In this document: positions 20,790 through 33,539 of the stretch, one piece after another | Layout: every line of letters begins with the position of its first letter | Position numbering within the stretch: the stretch's first letter is position 1 | Source: Acholoe squamosa | Taxonomy: Eukaryota > Annelida > Polychaeta > Phyllodocida > Polynoidae | Length of the DNA: 64,000 nt | NCBI GenBank assembly: GCA_949317995.1 | Contig: OX439047.1 | Location: 50,045,505-50,109,504, forward strand | Direction of reading: 5' to 3' | Made by a program: the position numbers and the translations under genes | The notes under the pieces: model-generated | The model's database searches: none | Told to the model about the DNA's origin: nothing | Seen by the model: only the letters and a program-made list of their open reading frames with translations

Positions 20790-22457
20790 TTAAGTAACAG
20801 CAGTTCGCCCAGCAATTCTGGGACTGCGCCTCACCTCTCTATCTTTGTTTTTCAACTGAAAATCTCGAGAAGGTCTAGTGGAAGGTGCCAACGTCTTCCT
20901 CCTACCTCGGATTCTCCGTTCCGCCGAGACATTTTTATCATGATTGGGTTTTGAATTTGTGTCCGTGTCGACCTTCTTGGGTCGCCCCCTCTTTGGCTTC
21001 TTCTCAACCACCTTCTTACAGGGTCGGCCCCTTTTTCACTTTGGGGCGTTCTCCTTCGGTTTTCTGACTAGCTCGTTGGTCCTCATTAGGACCTCGTCTT
21101 TTTGTTCATTTAATTGTCTTGAAATTTCCTCACATTCAAAGTTAGCAGTATCCCGCCCTCTCCATCTTCTTAATCTGCATACATTAGACTTATTCATTCG
21201 GCCTGTAGCCAAGCTCATAAGCATAACTGTACTCTCCGTTATGATCTTGGTGACCACGTGAGGCCCATCCCAGCTCGAAATTAGTTTCTTACACCTTAAA
21301 GGTTCATGTATTCTAAATACTTGATCACCAACACTGAATTGACGTATCTTCAGGTTAGTATCATACCCAATTTTCTGCCAATTTGCATTCTTTAATAGCT
21401 CATTTCGAACTATCTCGTATGCTCTCTTAAATTGATCTCTTAGAGATTCCACAAACATCACGGTACATGGGGCTTCAGGGCTTACCCCTATAACACCATA
21501 TACGAGATCCGCAGGCATTATAATATCCTCCCCAAAGACTAATAAGTTGGGGGAGCAGTTCGTTGCGGAATGTACAGTACTATTATAAGCGTGTACCACA
21601 AAATCGCATTGCTCATCCCAGTCGTCTTGGCAAGAATTTACCAAGGGTTTTAGGACTTGTATCAATGTTTGATTGAATCTCTCTACTTGGCCATCAAACT
21701 GGGGTCTGTATGGATTAGTTCGAGTTTTGCAGATGGCCAGATAATGGCACATTTCTTGCCACAAGTTAGACTCGAATTCTCGTTCTTGATCACTGTGCAT
21801 CATTAATGGTGCTCCTAGATGTAGAACCCATCCTCTCACGAAGGCACTAGCACAAGTTGCTGCCTTGTGATCGGGTAGAGGGTATACTCGAGTGTACTTG
21901 GTATAGTAGTCGGTAACTACCATCATGCAAGTATTTCCTCGTGGGGTAGGTTCGATTCTGCTGATAATATCAATTGCTACTCGAGCAAATCGGACGCCAA
22001 AAAGCTCTTGCATCAGGGGCATTTTCCCCATATAGGGACCAGGTTTATTCTTACCACATTCGGGGCAAGTCATTACCCATCTTGTGATGTCATTGTGCAT
22101 TCCTGGCTAGTAATACCTCCGGGCTAGGCATTCTAAGGTTCTTTTTTTTCCGAAGTGTCCACTGGTCTTATGTCCATGACAATAGAACATAATGTCTCGC
22201 CTTAGTGACATAGGTATCACTATCTGTAGAACCTTATCCTTAGTAGGGCAGGTTTTCCATCGACACAGTAACCCGTCTTGAACTTCTAGCTCGGTCCATT
22301 GGGCTAGAAATTTACGAGTTTCTCTGTCTTTGAGGGAAAGTGCCGGCCGTTCAGGCTTGGCATTGTTATTCAGGAAAGAAATCACGCTCTTGATAGCGGG
22401 GTCGGCTTGTTGGAAATGTTGGATAGTCTCTGTTGGCCATTCTACAACATTTTCCAT
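20790..22457 (-). pseudogene. Integrase region of gypsy element C
   Basis: Open stretches 22107-22457, 21036-22100 and 20790-21011. Seen: the HHCC zinc finger (HGHKTSGHFGKKRTLECLARRYY, in the upstream stretch), the core (FARVAIDIISR, HSDQEREFESNLW, DGQVERFNQTL) and a basic tail ending RSPRIAGRTAVT, as in element A. By family it is the DDE integrase. Confidence 0.85.
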
Positions 22458-22604
22458 GCAGGCACAAGATAGCGGTTTGACCTGTCTGTTTCAAACTGTA
22501 GCAACTACCGTGTTGTGGGTCCCACAATCATCACAATTGATTTTCTGGCATTTTCTAATGGGCCTTCGGGATAGGGCATCCGCATTAACATGCTTCGAAC
22601 CTGC

Positions 22605-23981
22605 TCAGTGTTGGATCTGGCTATGCTCCAACCCAAATTCTGACAGGTGTGCCAGCCAACGGCCAATCATTCCCTCTGCGTCCTTGAAATTAAGGAGCCA
22701 CCTCAAGGAGGAGTGGTCTGTTTGAAGTGTAAAATCGGTGCCCCATAGGAAGTGTCGAAAGTTTTTGGTATACACCACCACAGCCAGCAACTCACGTTTA
22801 GTAGTGCAATAGTTTCGTTGTGTCCTATTCAGTGTGTTACTAGCAAAAGCAATAGGTACTTTGACGCCGTCCTGGACCTGCGACAGGGCTACACCGATGC
22901 TATCATTGCTAGCGTCAGTGTGCAGTATGAAATGATCATCCGCTGTAGGATACTTTAATACTGGCGTGTTAGCAAACAGGTGTTTTATTTGCTCGAAGGC
23001 TGCATCTTGTTCATCTCCGTAGGGAAAACGTTCCTTCGCTCTACCTGGAGTCCAATGTGCTAGTATTTGTAAAGGATAGCTCAATTTAGAATAATTCAGG
23101 AGGAAATCTCGATAGTATGAGCAGAACCCTAGGAAGGATCTTACTTCCTTTGCATTTATGGGTTTCTGCCACTCGGACACTGTCCGGAGTTTTTCAGGGT
23201 CGGCCTTTACGCCGTCGGGAGTTATTATACGACCGAGATAAGTAATGGATGTTTTAAATAGATTACATTTCTTAGCCTTTAATTTCAGACCGTTAGCTAG
23301 TATCCTCTTCAAGACTAACTCGAGGTTGTGAAAACAGTCCTCAAAGGTCTTTCCGAATACTATGACATCGTCAAGGTATACTAAGCAACTCTTCCAGAGA
23401 AGGTCACTTAGCATCTCCTCCATCATAGCTTCGAAAGTAGCTGGTGCATTACAGAGCCCAAAAGGTAAAACATTGTATTGGAATAGACCCATGTGGTTCA
23501 AGAAAGCAGTTTTCTCCATGTCCTTCGGGTCCATCCCGATTTGCCAATACCCAGATTGGAGATCCAGGGTACAAAAATATTTGTTTCCCCCTAAAGAGTC
23601 CAAAGTCTCGTCTATCCTTGGTAAGGGATAGGAATTCTTTTTAGTCAGACCATTTAACTTCTGGTAATCTATGCAGAATCGGATAGATCCGTCCTTTTTC
23701 GTGGTCATACACACGGGGCTGGACCAAGGGCTCGTGCTGGGCACAATAACCCCCTTTTCCAACTCCTCGGTAATTTGCCTTTCGGCCTCCATTTTCTTTT
23801 TCAGCGGTAATCTCCTATAGCGTATTTCGAATGGCTTCGCGTCGCCAGTGTCAATTGTGTGTAACACCTTGCTATTAAGGCCTACCAAGCCTCCAGGTTT
23901 CCCGAAGGCCTCGTAGGATGTAGCAAGCAAAGCTCGAAGCCTTTCTTTTTCTGAATTGTTTCTCAGGGAAGAATCCTCCAC
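22605..23981 (-). pseudogene. Reverse transcriptase-RNase H of gypsy element C
   Basis: 458 codons: RT motifs SPVCMTTKKDGSIRFC, FCTLDLQSGYWQIG, FGLCNAPATFE and YLDDVIVFG, then the connection (SFLGFCSYYRDFLLNYS) and RNase H (LHTDASNDSIGVALSQV, TTKRELLAVVVYTKNF). Very similar to element A's RT. Marked as part of an element that is broken overall. Confidence 0.9.
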
Positions 23982-24008
23982 CAGTTTCTTTAAGTCGTCT
24001 GGTAACCC

Positions 24009-24821
24009 TCAGGCTACGCCCTCAGGCAGTTTAGTCTGAAATTGAGCCTCCGAGATAGGTTCAGTTAAGAACATCTCACCAATTTTCTCATTTTTCTTCA
24101 AATAAACAGGGGTTCGTCCTCTATTCATAATAGGAACTACCGTCCACGATCCATTTCCCACTAGAGTGTCAGCAGATTCCAGCTGCAAGCTAGACAATAC
24201 TTCTGGGTTAGGTTCAAACACAGCGTCCGAGCTTCGAAAAGCATTGTTCAAAGAACATAGAACGTCGCAAGCCATTCCAGGTGAAATTTTCACAGTCTGT
24301 ACCACGGTGGCTACAGAGGATACATGTCTCAATATACATGGGATCTCGCAGTTGTATGGTTGCCGAATTTTCAGCATCCCAAAGCGGGGGTCCAACACAG
24401 CGCCATACAAGCTTGCGAAATCCAAACCGATTATTCCATTGTCACTTATGTCGGCAATGGTGGGGCTCATCACATACTCGTAGCCCCCCATTCCAATCTG
24501 TATGAATGTCTTGCCAAAAGTCTGCATCTGGCTACTGTCGGCTGTGCAAGCATTAACACCAACAGGTAGTGTTTAATGGTTGCCAGACACCAGATTGAAG
24601 AATTTTCTCGAGACACACAAATGGCTGGCACCAGTGTCAATCAAAAATTCTCCAGTCCACCCCTTCACTGATACAGCAATGTACCGTTTCGCCCCCAAAG
24701 GAGAGGAATTCTGTGCAAATCGGAGTTGTTCCTGAGAGTCAACGATCTCCCATCCAAAACCCTTCAAAAAGGTTACACATGGATGGTTCGGGGGGAGGTG
24801 TGCCGCACTCACACGCGTCAA
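24009..24821 (-). pseudogene. Protease region of gypsy element C
   Basis: Open stretches 24573-24821 and 24009-24527. The first has the aspartic protease motif LIDTGASHLCVSRKFF; the second matches the protease-RT linker of element A (IIGLDFASLYGAVLDP). Confidence 0.8.
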
Positions 24822-25079
24822 CTCTTCAACCTCCCTCTTCTTCGACGCTGGATCTCTCCCCTGGGTTCTGACCTTCCTTTGTCTCTACCCTGTCGAAGCC
24901 CCCGGCTCGGACTGGGGTGGGAGGATCCTTCCCACATACCAGTCCCCTGGAAGGTACTGACTCTCCAACTAACTCAGACTCACCAGTGGTGGCATTTTGG
25001 CAGATTTTCTAATTACGGATCACATCCTTTGCCACAGATGTGACCCTCTTCAGGTTTCTCTTCTACATAATTAATTCAG

Positions 25080-27509
25080 GATAGCACAGGCTTTGGGGCC
25101 GTGCACTCGTGAGCATAGTGTCCCATTTCTTGGCAACGGTACCAGCGTAGCCTGCTTCGATCCACCCTTCGTCGTTCAGGTCTGGTGTACATAGTCTCAG
25201 CGAACGTTTTCATGAAATCTTCCATCATCTTTTTTCATGTCCAGTGGCTCAGGTGGAGCGGGGGCTCTCGCTACGGGTTGCCTTGGAGGCCGGCTTACAG
25301 CCATTTCGGTACTTATCTGTGGTGGGTCTTGTCTCCCCTCGAGCTTCATTAGCTTTCCGGTTGTATATTCTTTGGGGAATATACTTACGCTTCACATCTT
25401 TTTTTACTTGCACGGCGGAGATGCTTCCGTCCTCCTCCTCGATTTCAATGATCTCGAAATCATTGTCTGTCATTTCAGTGTGTGTCAGTTGGTGTATCCC
25501 TGACATGGGGGTCGTACTAGTGCTAGTACGCTCGCAAACTTTGGTGTTCGAGGTCTTCATTTCCACTTTTCCTGCCATGAGGGTCTTCTTTACTGTCCAG
25601 CACTCGATTCCTTCGAACAGATCCATCAGGGTAGGATTTCTACCTTTCCAAGCATCTAAGGCTGCTTGCTGTTGGTCTTCATCTCGAAGTCCTTGCACGA
25701 ATTGTGGTAACAAGTCGTTTATAAAGTATTTGTCCTAGGGGTTGGTTCCTGGGAGGGCCCTCTGTAACAGAGATTGCAGCTCGTATCCGTAGGCTCGAAA
25801 TGATTCTTGAGGTTTCTGTGTTCGCTTCTTGAAGAGCATAAAAGGATCTTCACTCACTAGGTTGTACAGCAAAATGCTGGCAATCTCGACTAACTGCTGG
25901 AATGTACCTCTTTCGAATGTATTCCATTTCTCAACAGCTATCCGACCTGGACCGTGTTTCAAGCAGCGAATCAGGTGTGGAAGGGCTTCCTCGGGGGTCC
26001 ATGCATTGCATCGCATGTCATCAGTAAAGTTCGAAAACCATTCTTTCCAGGTTTTTACGCCCTCATAAATCTTTGGAAGGATGGCTTGTCGTCTAGCTGC
26101 GTTATTCGTGCGTACCAACTTTTGACGTTGGTTAACACTCCACTCTCTGATGGTCTCTTCACTATGCGCGGTGTTCGAGGTGTTAGCGGATTGATTTAGC
26201 ATATCCTCTAGCACGCTGCTTCGGGATCTACGCCTCGAGGTTCCCCCCGTAGCGCCACTAGCCCCTTGAGGGGGTGTAGTCAGTCCTCGGGCGGCGCCGG
26301 ATGCACTGCCCCCTGTTGCACCCTGGTTTCCCGTGCCTAAGGGTTCGGGCTCGTTCACTGAGTCGTCATCATATGATAACTCGAAGTGTCCATCCTCCCC
26401 ATACTGGGTGTGGTTAGGTTCGTTGGGGCTGTCATCCTCTTTGCATGGCAAATCATTGGCCAAGCTGAATCTTATTTTGCGCTTCTCAGATTCATCTCGG
26501 CTGGGTTTGTGTGTGGGGTCATAGACACCATCGTTCCGGACATGTGCATCGGCATTCTCATTTACAAATGGGTCGTATCGGTCTGGCTTCTTCAAAGCTT
26601 CGGCTGGCGTCAAGGTTACTAAAGGTATAGTTCCTTTTATAAAAGTCGCGTCAGAAGGTATGTCCTTGTTAGACATTTCTTGGTAATAAAGTAGATCCAT
26701 TTGTGTTACTGATACACTCGTGTCGGTTTCGAACGATTTATCTTGCTCCTCGAGACATGTCTTGTCAGTTTGACCATTATTCTCTATTCCTGACACATAT
26801 GTATCAAGGGCAGTTTTTCTTTTTGTCAGATCGGCAATTTCGAGGCACAGCTCTTGCTGTTTCAAAAATAGATCTTGGTTGCTATCTTTCATGGACTCCA
26901 TTATGTTCTCATTTTTCAAGATGCATTGATCTCGAATCTCTAAAAGCTTGCTTGCCTTGTATTTATATTGTTCCATTTCGGCTTTTATCTGGTCAGCCTT
27001 TTTTCTCAATTCGATGTTTCGAATGGTGGAAGTAGCTTCCTGTTCCTCCAAATCCACTTCTTGTTTATGTTTCTCATTTTCCCACTCTGATTTAGCGAGT
27101 TCGAGTTTCTTTTGAATGACATACATTTGCCTTCGAGGTCTCGATTTAATTGTTCCTTCAGTCCAGTTCTTTCTTCTAGTTCCTTGATGTTATCTATTAG
27201 TCGTTGCTGATCAGTTTTGTACTGGTCACATTGCTTTTCCAGATTCCTAAGTCTCAAGATTTTTCGCTCAGAGTCTTCTACTCTCGGTAAGCCCTGGTGC
27301 AAGCGGACTCTATTTATAGCATCATCTCTTAACTTGGCTTGCTCGCGCAAGTAATCGGCTGCTGACTCCTTAACGTTTTTCGACCCTCCTATGTCAAATA
27401 CTGAAATGTTGAGGGCATCTAAGGATTGTCGGGGATCAGCAGTTTGGGTTTCTGCCTGGGCCGAAGCTGTTCGTTGAGCATCTGCGGTCATCATCCTAAT
27501 TGGTGTCAA
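25080..27509 (-). pseudogene. Gag region of gypsy element C
   Basis: Open stretches 27006-27509, 25735-27126 and 25249-25713, followed by a CCHC knuckle at about 25100-25150 (WYRCQEMGHYAHEC). The N-terminal stretches are coiled-coil rich; the middle resembles element A's gag (WKEWFSNFTDDMRCNAW, KKRTQKPQESFRAYGYELQ). The same layout of coiled coil, gag core and knuckle appears in element A. Confidence 0.8.
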
Positions 27510-27757
27510 TTGTTCTGTGGAGTCTTATTCTATATGTAGAATTTGTAACTGGGGCGGGCATCTCTTCGGACCTGAGGTTTCGAAATACCCTCTCTACTTT
27601 TGGTCCGCTTATTGAGGTGTACCCTTTCATTTGGATTCGGTTTGTGTTGTTGGTATGAACAGTGTCATTCTTTGTGGATCCCGAGGTACTCAAACTTCTT
27701 TCTCGGGATCCATTGTGCACATGTTAGGCATCCAGGGCCGCGCACTAACACCAAGAA

Positions 27758-27772
27758 CTGGTCACGGCACCA
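27758..27772 (-). promoter_or_regulatory. Primer binding site, tRNA-His type (element C)
   Basis: The same CTGGTCACGGCACCA as in element A, one base inside the LTR. Confidence 0.85.
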
Positions 27773-27773
27773 G

Positions 27774-28126
27774 TGTAGTAGTTCGAATATATGAATGGTT
27801 CAAAGTGAAAACCAGACAAGGGATCTTAGGTTAGTGCAACTGGCACGTGTTTATTTCGGTGTATGGTTTACATCTACCTCGATATGGGTCGCCTAATGAA
27901 ATATTAAACTCGGTAAGAAGTGGTCCGACCCCGTCGACAGGCAGAGCCAGACTAACGCCTTCCCCGGCCCCAGGTAGGAGCTGGAGCGAGGCGAACAGTG
28001 CTGCCACCACCCCGCAGCGACCAGGGGTCGTAAGCACCTCTAGTGACTACCGGTGATGGGCGCACCGCGCGAAACGCCCTCTCAAGGAAGACGCTCACAC
28101 TATATCACGATCTACGAGCCCCTACA
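27774..28126 (-). repeat. 5' LTR of gypsy element C
   Basis: 353 bases, TGTAGTAG...CCCCTACA on the plus strand. It shares the position relative to the primer site and the CTACA ending with element A's LTR, but little other sequence. Confidence 0.8.
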
Positions 28127-28180
28127 GATTCAAAGAAGGCAAACAACACCCTTCTTTTAGATTCAAAGAAGCCAAACAAC
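28126..28180. repeat. Direct repeat beside the LTR
   Basis: AGATTCAAAGAAGGCAAACAAC at 28126-28147 recurs with one change at 28159-28180 (period 33). Confidence 0.85.
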
Positions 28181-28364
28181 AAATCCCAATCGATTTTAGT
28201 TGTAAATAGCACATTAGTCATGTGCTAGAAGCAGGAATTTTCCATTTGGGAAATTCATTAATTAATTTACCTCAGGTTTGAGTTTCTGAAAGGTTAACAG
28301 CTGCTTAACAGTATAGTACCTCCTGATGTTGTACAACATATGTAGTTCTTAATACTACATAATT

Positions 28365-28419
<55 letters not shown>

Positions 28420-28622
28420 CAAGTATGACTGTTTTTACTAAAAATAGTAGGTACACAAACAGCTATCAGTTGTACAACCTAGTGGCATGCACATGAGATT
28501 TGCAACATAGATGTATGTATATATGTTGTACGATACGAGGGGTAAAAGGTAATGATTTTTAAATGTGAATTTTTTTATATTTGTATTATGATGGATGATA
28601 CATCAGAAATAGAAATTTCTGA
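28181..28622. other. Spacer with (AT)n microsatellite
   Basis: No gene. An uninterrupted (AT)n tract occupies 28367-28417. GTTGTACAAC-type dyads near 28329 and 28467 resemble those at 36690-36950. Confidence 0.85.
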
Positions 28623-28663
28623 TGTAAGGGAACGATTATATTGTTACCGGTATTGATACTCAG

Positions 28664-30340
28664 GTGGAGCCACTGCTTCCACTACAGGTGTGTGTTACCT
28701 GTCAGGTGCTGACCTACATTGCTGCTACCAACCCTCAGGCTGGAGGGTCTGGTGCTTGGTCTCAGCTGGGAAAATTCTTGGTTGTATGTGACTCTTGTCA
28801 ACATGAGTACCATGGCAATAAGAGAGCATGTCCAGGATGCACATGCCCCAACCCACGATGGAAGGCAGGAGACCAGATGGTTGGACATAGAACAACCGGG
28901 ACTACAGACGGGGCCACCGGATCTACAGACCGGTCGGCCGGGACCACAGACCGGACAGCCGGGGAGAGCGACCTGACAGCCGGGGAGAGCAACCTGACAG
29001 CCGGGGAGAGCGACCGGGAGGAAAGCCCCCCCACAGAGGACCCAGACTTGGAGCTACTGCAGCAAATCAAGCAAGAGAAGGCCAGAAAGGCCAATATTGA
29101 CAGACTTTCGAGGAGGAAGGAGCTAGAGCTGGAATTAGCAAGTCTTCAGGCCGATAACAATCGTTCTATTCGGGAAATGAACGATGGAATACGGGCTTGG
29201 CAGGGCGCCATGAGTGCATTCGATCCCCAGGTTTCATCACTTACCGTAGGTTCTACTGCTATAGACTCCTCAAAGTACAGTGCGGTGGGCTACGAAAGCG
29301 GGGAATCGAACGCACCCGGTCCTCCGCTGGTCCCCGGCATGGATACTCTGACGGACCAAGCACAAGCGAAGCTAAATATTTGCTGCGGAGGCCAAGATGG
29401 CCGACCTATCCTTCCTGTTGACAGTGTGCAGGCATTTGGCACAGCTATTACAGGCCAAAAAGGCCTTCCGCAGGCCCCAATGGTCGACAAACTGTACTAC
29501 AAGGACTCAGTTGGTATGTTCCATGAAATTTCTAACCCAAACATGCCCAATTATGTGCAAAAAAAGCTCAGCAGGTCTATCGCTCACCGGAGGAGTGGGT
29601 GTCAACAAAGCCTCCGGTGGTCGCACGCTCAACGGAGACCCCTCATACCAAGAGTACCTTGCCTGGAGGAAAAGTAGGTCTGGTGTATGCACTGATACTG
29701 TTGGGTAATTCTGCTGCGCCCCAGGGCTTATGCCCGCTTGGTGGGAATGATGGACCCACACCCCTGGGGGAGGGTACAGTCTGGGCACCCACCTAACCTG
29801 CCTCAGCGTATTCTACATAAAGGTATTGTGTATGAGGTGGTACCTAACCAGCAACCTAATCAACAATTGCTATCAACTCAGCACACACTTCAAGCTGGCC
29901 TAGCTAGTACCGGCTTGTCTTCAGCATCACTTGGGATTCTGGGGGACAACGCGAACAGTCTACTCTCCAATCCTACTCCCACAGGTATGCCGGATTTAGA
30001 CTGGCTTAACAACTTTAAGATGTTCTCTGACACCTCAAAAAGTAAATGCTCAACCAATAAATTGAGGCCTGATTGTCATATAGACACGGACAAAAAGTTT
30101 GAAGACATGAGCTTTCAAGAGTTGATCAACGGTATGAACTGTGTAGCTGAATTCATTAACACGGCTGGTCTGCCCCGTGTTACTTTAGATGGCTATCGGG
30201 CACACATGAGGTTCGTTTCCCTCAAAGCTCAAGGAGGAGCCTTCCCTGCAAAAGCTCTGGCAAAATACGATCATAAAGTGGTTGACAATGTTATTGAGGG
30301 TAAATTAGTGAATTTTGTCTCCGGTTATACCCAACCGTAG
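28664..30340 (+). pseudogene. Gag-like region of Ngaro copy 1
   Basis: Open stretches 28664-29677 and 29738-30340. The first begins inside terminal repeat A, has a Cys-rich segment (CDSCQHEYHGNKRACPGC), a short tandem peptide repeat built on TAGES (about 28960-29015) and a charged helix. The second has a helical segment typical of DIRS-like gag. Downstream, around 30485-30590, a Cys/His cluster (CWKWN...CYKKHVCATC) resembles the one that often closes gag in this group. Confidence 0.7.
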
Positions 30341-30698
30341 AGGCTTATCTGAGTGCGGAACACATGACCGTGGTAGAGAACTTGCTGTCAAGACAGGATC
30401 AGAGTTCCAATCGCGGTAACAACAAACGTCGCCGCAACCGTCAGCGGGGGGGGGGTAATTAGCCCGGTTCGGATTGGCCCGCAGACATATGTTGGAAATG
30501 GAACTCTAATGTGTGTGATTATGATCCTTGCTACAAGAAACATGTCTGCGCCACTTGTAGGGGCTCACACAAGAAGAAATTCTGTAATAGTGACGATGGG
30601 CAATCGGATAAACACAGGTTTATGGTGAAGGTGGTTGGGACTGCAATGCACACTACCTGTTAGATGGGGTTTGTCATGGTTTCAAATTAGTCGATACT

Positions 30699-32104
30699 TT
30701 GGGCCCATCCGATGGTTACCTTTGTAAAAATTATCCGTCAGCAGAGGTAGACGCTTATGATTATATCAACGAGTTAATCCTGAAAGAACTCAATATGGAC
30801 AAGTTATCAGTAGTAGATACCCAGCCTAAATGTGTCCATGCTATGGGAGCAGTGAAAAAGTCCAGTGGTGGTTATAGACCTATTACCTATGCTAGCCGCC
30901 CATTGCACAACAGCATTAATAATTACACCAAAGACACTTTCCATTCATTTAGCTACCACTCTAAAACTGTTTCATGGCGGTGACAGATTTACAAAGTGCT
31001 TATGTTAATTAGGCCAACGGACCGCAGCCATCAGGGGTTATGTTGGAATATTGACGGTAAAAATTGTTTTTACAAGATAATTTCATGAGCTTCGGCACGA
31101 GAGCTGCCCCCTATATATTTAACAGTATATCTGATGCTATAGCTCGCTATGTCAACGCCAATGGCTTTTTATGCTGGAATTATTTAGATGACTTCATCAT
31201 TCTTGGTAGCGATTATGAGGAATGCAGGAATGCGCAGCTGTTTCTCCACGCTACAATACGCTCGTTAGGCTTCTATATAGCTTATGCTAAAGTTCGATCC
31301 CCCTCACAGGTTCAGCGTTATTTGGGGGTGATCTTGAACTCGCTTGATATGATGCACAGCTTACCACAAGACAAGTTGGACAAGCTTCACTTAGAGCTGC
31401 GCTTTTTTGCTGGTCGCCGTAGGGCGACAAAGCGCGAGTTGCAACACCTGTGTGGTGTGCTAAGTCACTGCTCAACTTTGGTACGGGGAGGTAGAACATT
31501 CTCCCACAGGGTCATAACAATGTTACGTGTGTTTTCTGCAAAGAAACGTTATATTACATTGTCGGATTCGTTCCACGAGGACTTGAAGTGGTGGGGCGAC
31601 TTCGCGTCATGGTTCAATGGCTCAGCGAAGATTATCACTCCGCCTGAATTCACCTCACTTGTGTACACTGACGCTTCTGGTATAGGTTATGGTGCCGTTC
31701 ATGGTAATGATTGGTTATGCGGCCACTGGTGTGACAAGCTAGTGATGGATAGTGACACTCACGGTCATTTCCGGGACATACCGACGACGGAGATACCAGC
31801 CAATATTAATGTCAGGGAACTCTATCCCATATACGAGGCTTTGGAACGCTGGGGTCCATATTGGAGAGATCACAAAATATATTGTGTTACTGACAATACA
31901 CAAGTTATGCATGCCATCAACAAGGGTAGAAGTGACAATGACGCCTCAATGATTTTGTTGAGAAAAATTGTTTGGCTATGTGTTATGTTTAACTGTCACT
32001 TAGTGAGTATTCATATTCCTGGTGTACAGAATGTTCTAGCAGACGCGATTTCAAGGGCCACATGTTCTAAAGACTTGCCCGTATTTCTTTGTTGTAGACG
32101 CTAG
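30699..32104 (+). pseudogene. Reverse transcriptase-RNase H region of Ngaro copy 1
   Basis: Open stretches 30699-30983 and 31064-32104. Seen: RT segments GGYRPITYASRPLH and FMSFGTRAAPYIFNSISDA, the YLDDFIILG catalytic box, then RNase H (LVYTDASGIGYGAVHG, REL near YPIYEAL, TDNTQVMHAINKG). This is the DIRS/Ngaro order. Confidence 0.88.
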
Positions 32105-33092
32105 TCAGCGAGTGCGCCAATTGGACTTGGAAGCAGCTGAGTATAGGTCCAAGGCATGGGCCCCCAGTATGTGGAGGACAAAGGCTTCCCAGTGGAAGCG
32201 TTACATAAGCTTCAGTAATTCGATCCTCAGACCAGCGCTGCCTACAGATGCTCAACATATGTGCTGTTATGTTGTAGACATGGCAAGAAGTCTTAAGTAC
32301 TAGACTATCCAAAATTGCGTCAGCGGAGTGATCTCGTTGAATATGTACTATGGTTATGATGTCAAGTTTATCCGCTCTTCTTTTGTATTCATTATGACTT
32401 TAGCCGGGGTTCGCAGGGTCTTAGGTGATCCGGAACAAGTGCGCCCATCATTCACTTTGAAAGACATACTCAATATGTATAAATTTGTCAACATGAGTCA
32501 AACTCGTGATAGAGTCCTATGGACCTGCCTGGCTCTGAGCTCTAGAGGACTACTCAGGAAATCTAATATTGTCCCAGATTCTATCGCAGCTGTTGGAGTT
32601 CATTATCTCAGGCGCGGAGCGGTTAGTTTCACAGACTGGGGCATGGAGCTGGCCGTGTCTAGTTCTAAGACTATTCAGCATGGCCAGAGAGTACACAAGG
32701 TGCCAATCACTTATGCCCCCGGATCTCCCCTATGTGCTGCAAGTCTAGTCAGACGTCATTTAAATGAATTCCCCAGTTCTGACCCATCAGCTCTAGTTTT
32801 TGTACTTCCCAAGAACTCAGAACTGGTACCAGTCACTTACGGTCAATTGCTGAAATTTCTGAAGAGGTTAATGTTTTTAGCTGACTTACCTTCAGAGCGC
32901 GCTGGCATGCACTCCCTCAGGAGAGCGGGAGTTCTATACATGTACCATATGGGGCTCACTTTGGAGGACATACGTCAGGCCGGGGACTGGGCCAGTATGG
33001 CCGCCTTATTGTACCTGACTAAACCCTATCACACACGTATTGAGACTGACATGGTAGTGTCAAGCTGTTTGGGAAAAGAGTTGTCTATTTAA
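32105..33092 (+). pseudogene. Tyrosine recombinase of Ngaro copy 1
   Basis: The longest open stretch is 32328-33092; the N-terminal core-binding part starts just after the RNase H. Seen: the first Arg box (SSRGLLRKSNI), the H-x-x-R box (GMHSLRRAG) and a C-terminal Tyr (LYLTKPYHTR). By family it joins a circular cDNA to the target without target duplication. Confidence 0.87.
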
Positions 33093-33199
33093 GATATGAC
33101 TATCGTATAAGCATAGTATATTTGCCATGTTTCGAGAGTATGAACTTTCATTTCATGATGTTTAATTATAATTATGTTATATTCCTTTACTTGGAGTTG

Positions 33200-33539
33200 C
33201 CGGTAGTTCTGTTTAAACTGGCCCAAGTCCATCACTGCGTTATTCCCTTGTCCCTCTCACCGTAAAGGATTAATGTAAGGGAACGATTATATTGTTACCG
33301 GTATTGATACTCAGGTGGAGCCACTGCTTCCACTACAGGTGTGTGTTACCTGTCAGGTGCTGACCTACATTGCTGCTACCAACCCTCAGGCTGGAGGGTC
33401 TGGTGCTTGGTCACAGCTGGGAAAATTCTTTTCTTTTTTCTTTTGTTTTTTTCAATAAATAGGCCGGTAGTTCTGTTTAAACTGGCCCAAGTCCATCACT
33501 GCATTATTCCCTTGTCCCTCTCACCGTAAAGGATTAATG
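33200..33539 (+). repeat. Ngaro 3' terminal repeat cluster B1-A2-B2
   Basis: B1 33200-33273, A2 33274-33430, spacer 33431-33462 with an AATAAA signal, B2 33463-33539. The B1/A2 junction reads TTAATGTAAGG. Confidence 0.9.

Larger units (their letters stand above)
20790..28126 (-). mobile_element. Ty3/gypsy LTR element C
   Basis: A minus-strand gypsy element related to element A but from a different subfamily. Order: 5' LTR 27774-28126, tRNA-His-type primer site 27758-27772, gag-like stretches 25249-27509, CCHC gag segment near 25080-25170, protease 24009-24821, RT-RNase H 22605-23981, integrase 20790-22457. It is in many open stretches, so it looks broken in roughly ten places. The 3' LTR was not found; the low end is set at the end of the integrase tail. 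The ORF cluster at 17457-20248 may or may not belong to it. Confidence 0.87.
28623..33539 (+). mobile_element. Ngaro-type (DIRS-like) tyrosine-recombinase retroelement, copy 1
   Basis: The element has the split direct repeat layout of Ngaro: A1 (28623-28779), coding region, B1 (33200-33273), A2 (33274-33430), B2 (33463-33539). A1 and A2 are both 157 bases and nearly identical; B1 and B2 likewise. Between them lie gag-like ORFs, an RT-RNase H region and a tyrosine recombinase, with no DDE integrase or aspartic protease seen. No target duplication is visible, as expected for this group. It looks broken in several places. Related gag-less copies lie at 57403-63645. Confidence 0.9.

Noticed and set aside
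28367-28417. Possible regulatory AT tract
   Set aside because: Simple (AT)n microsatellite.
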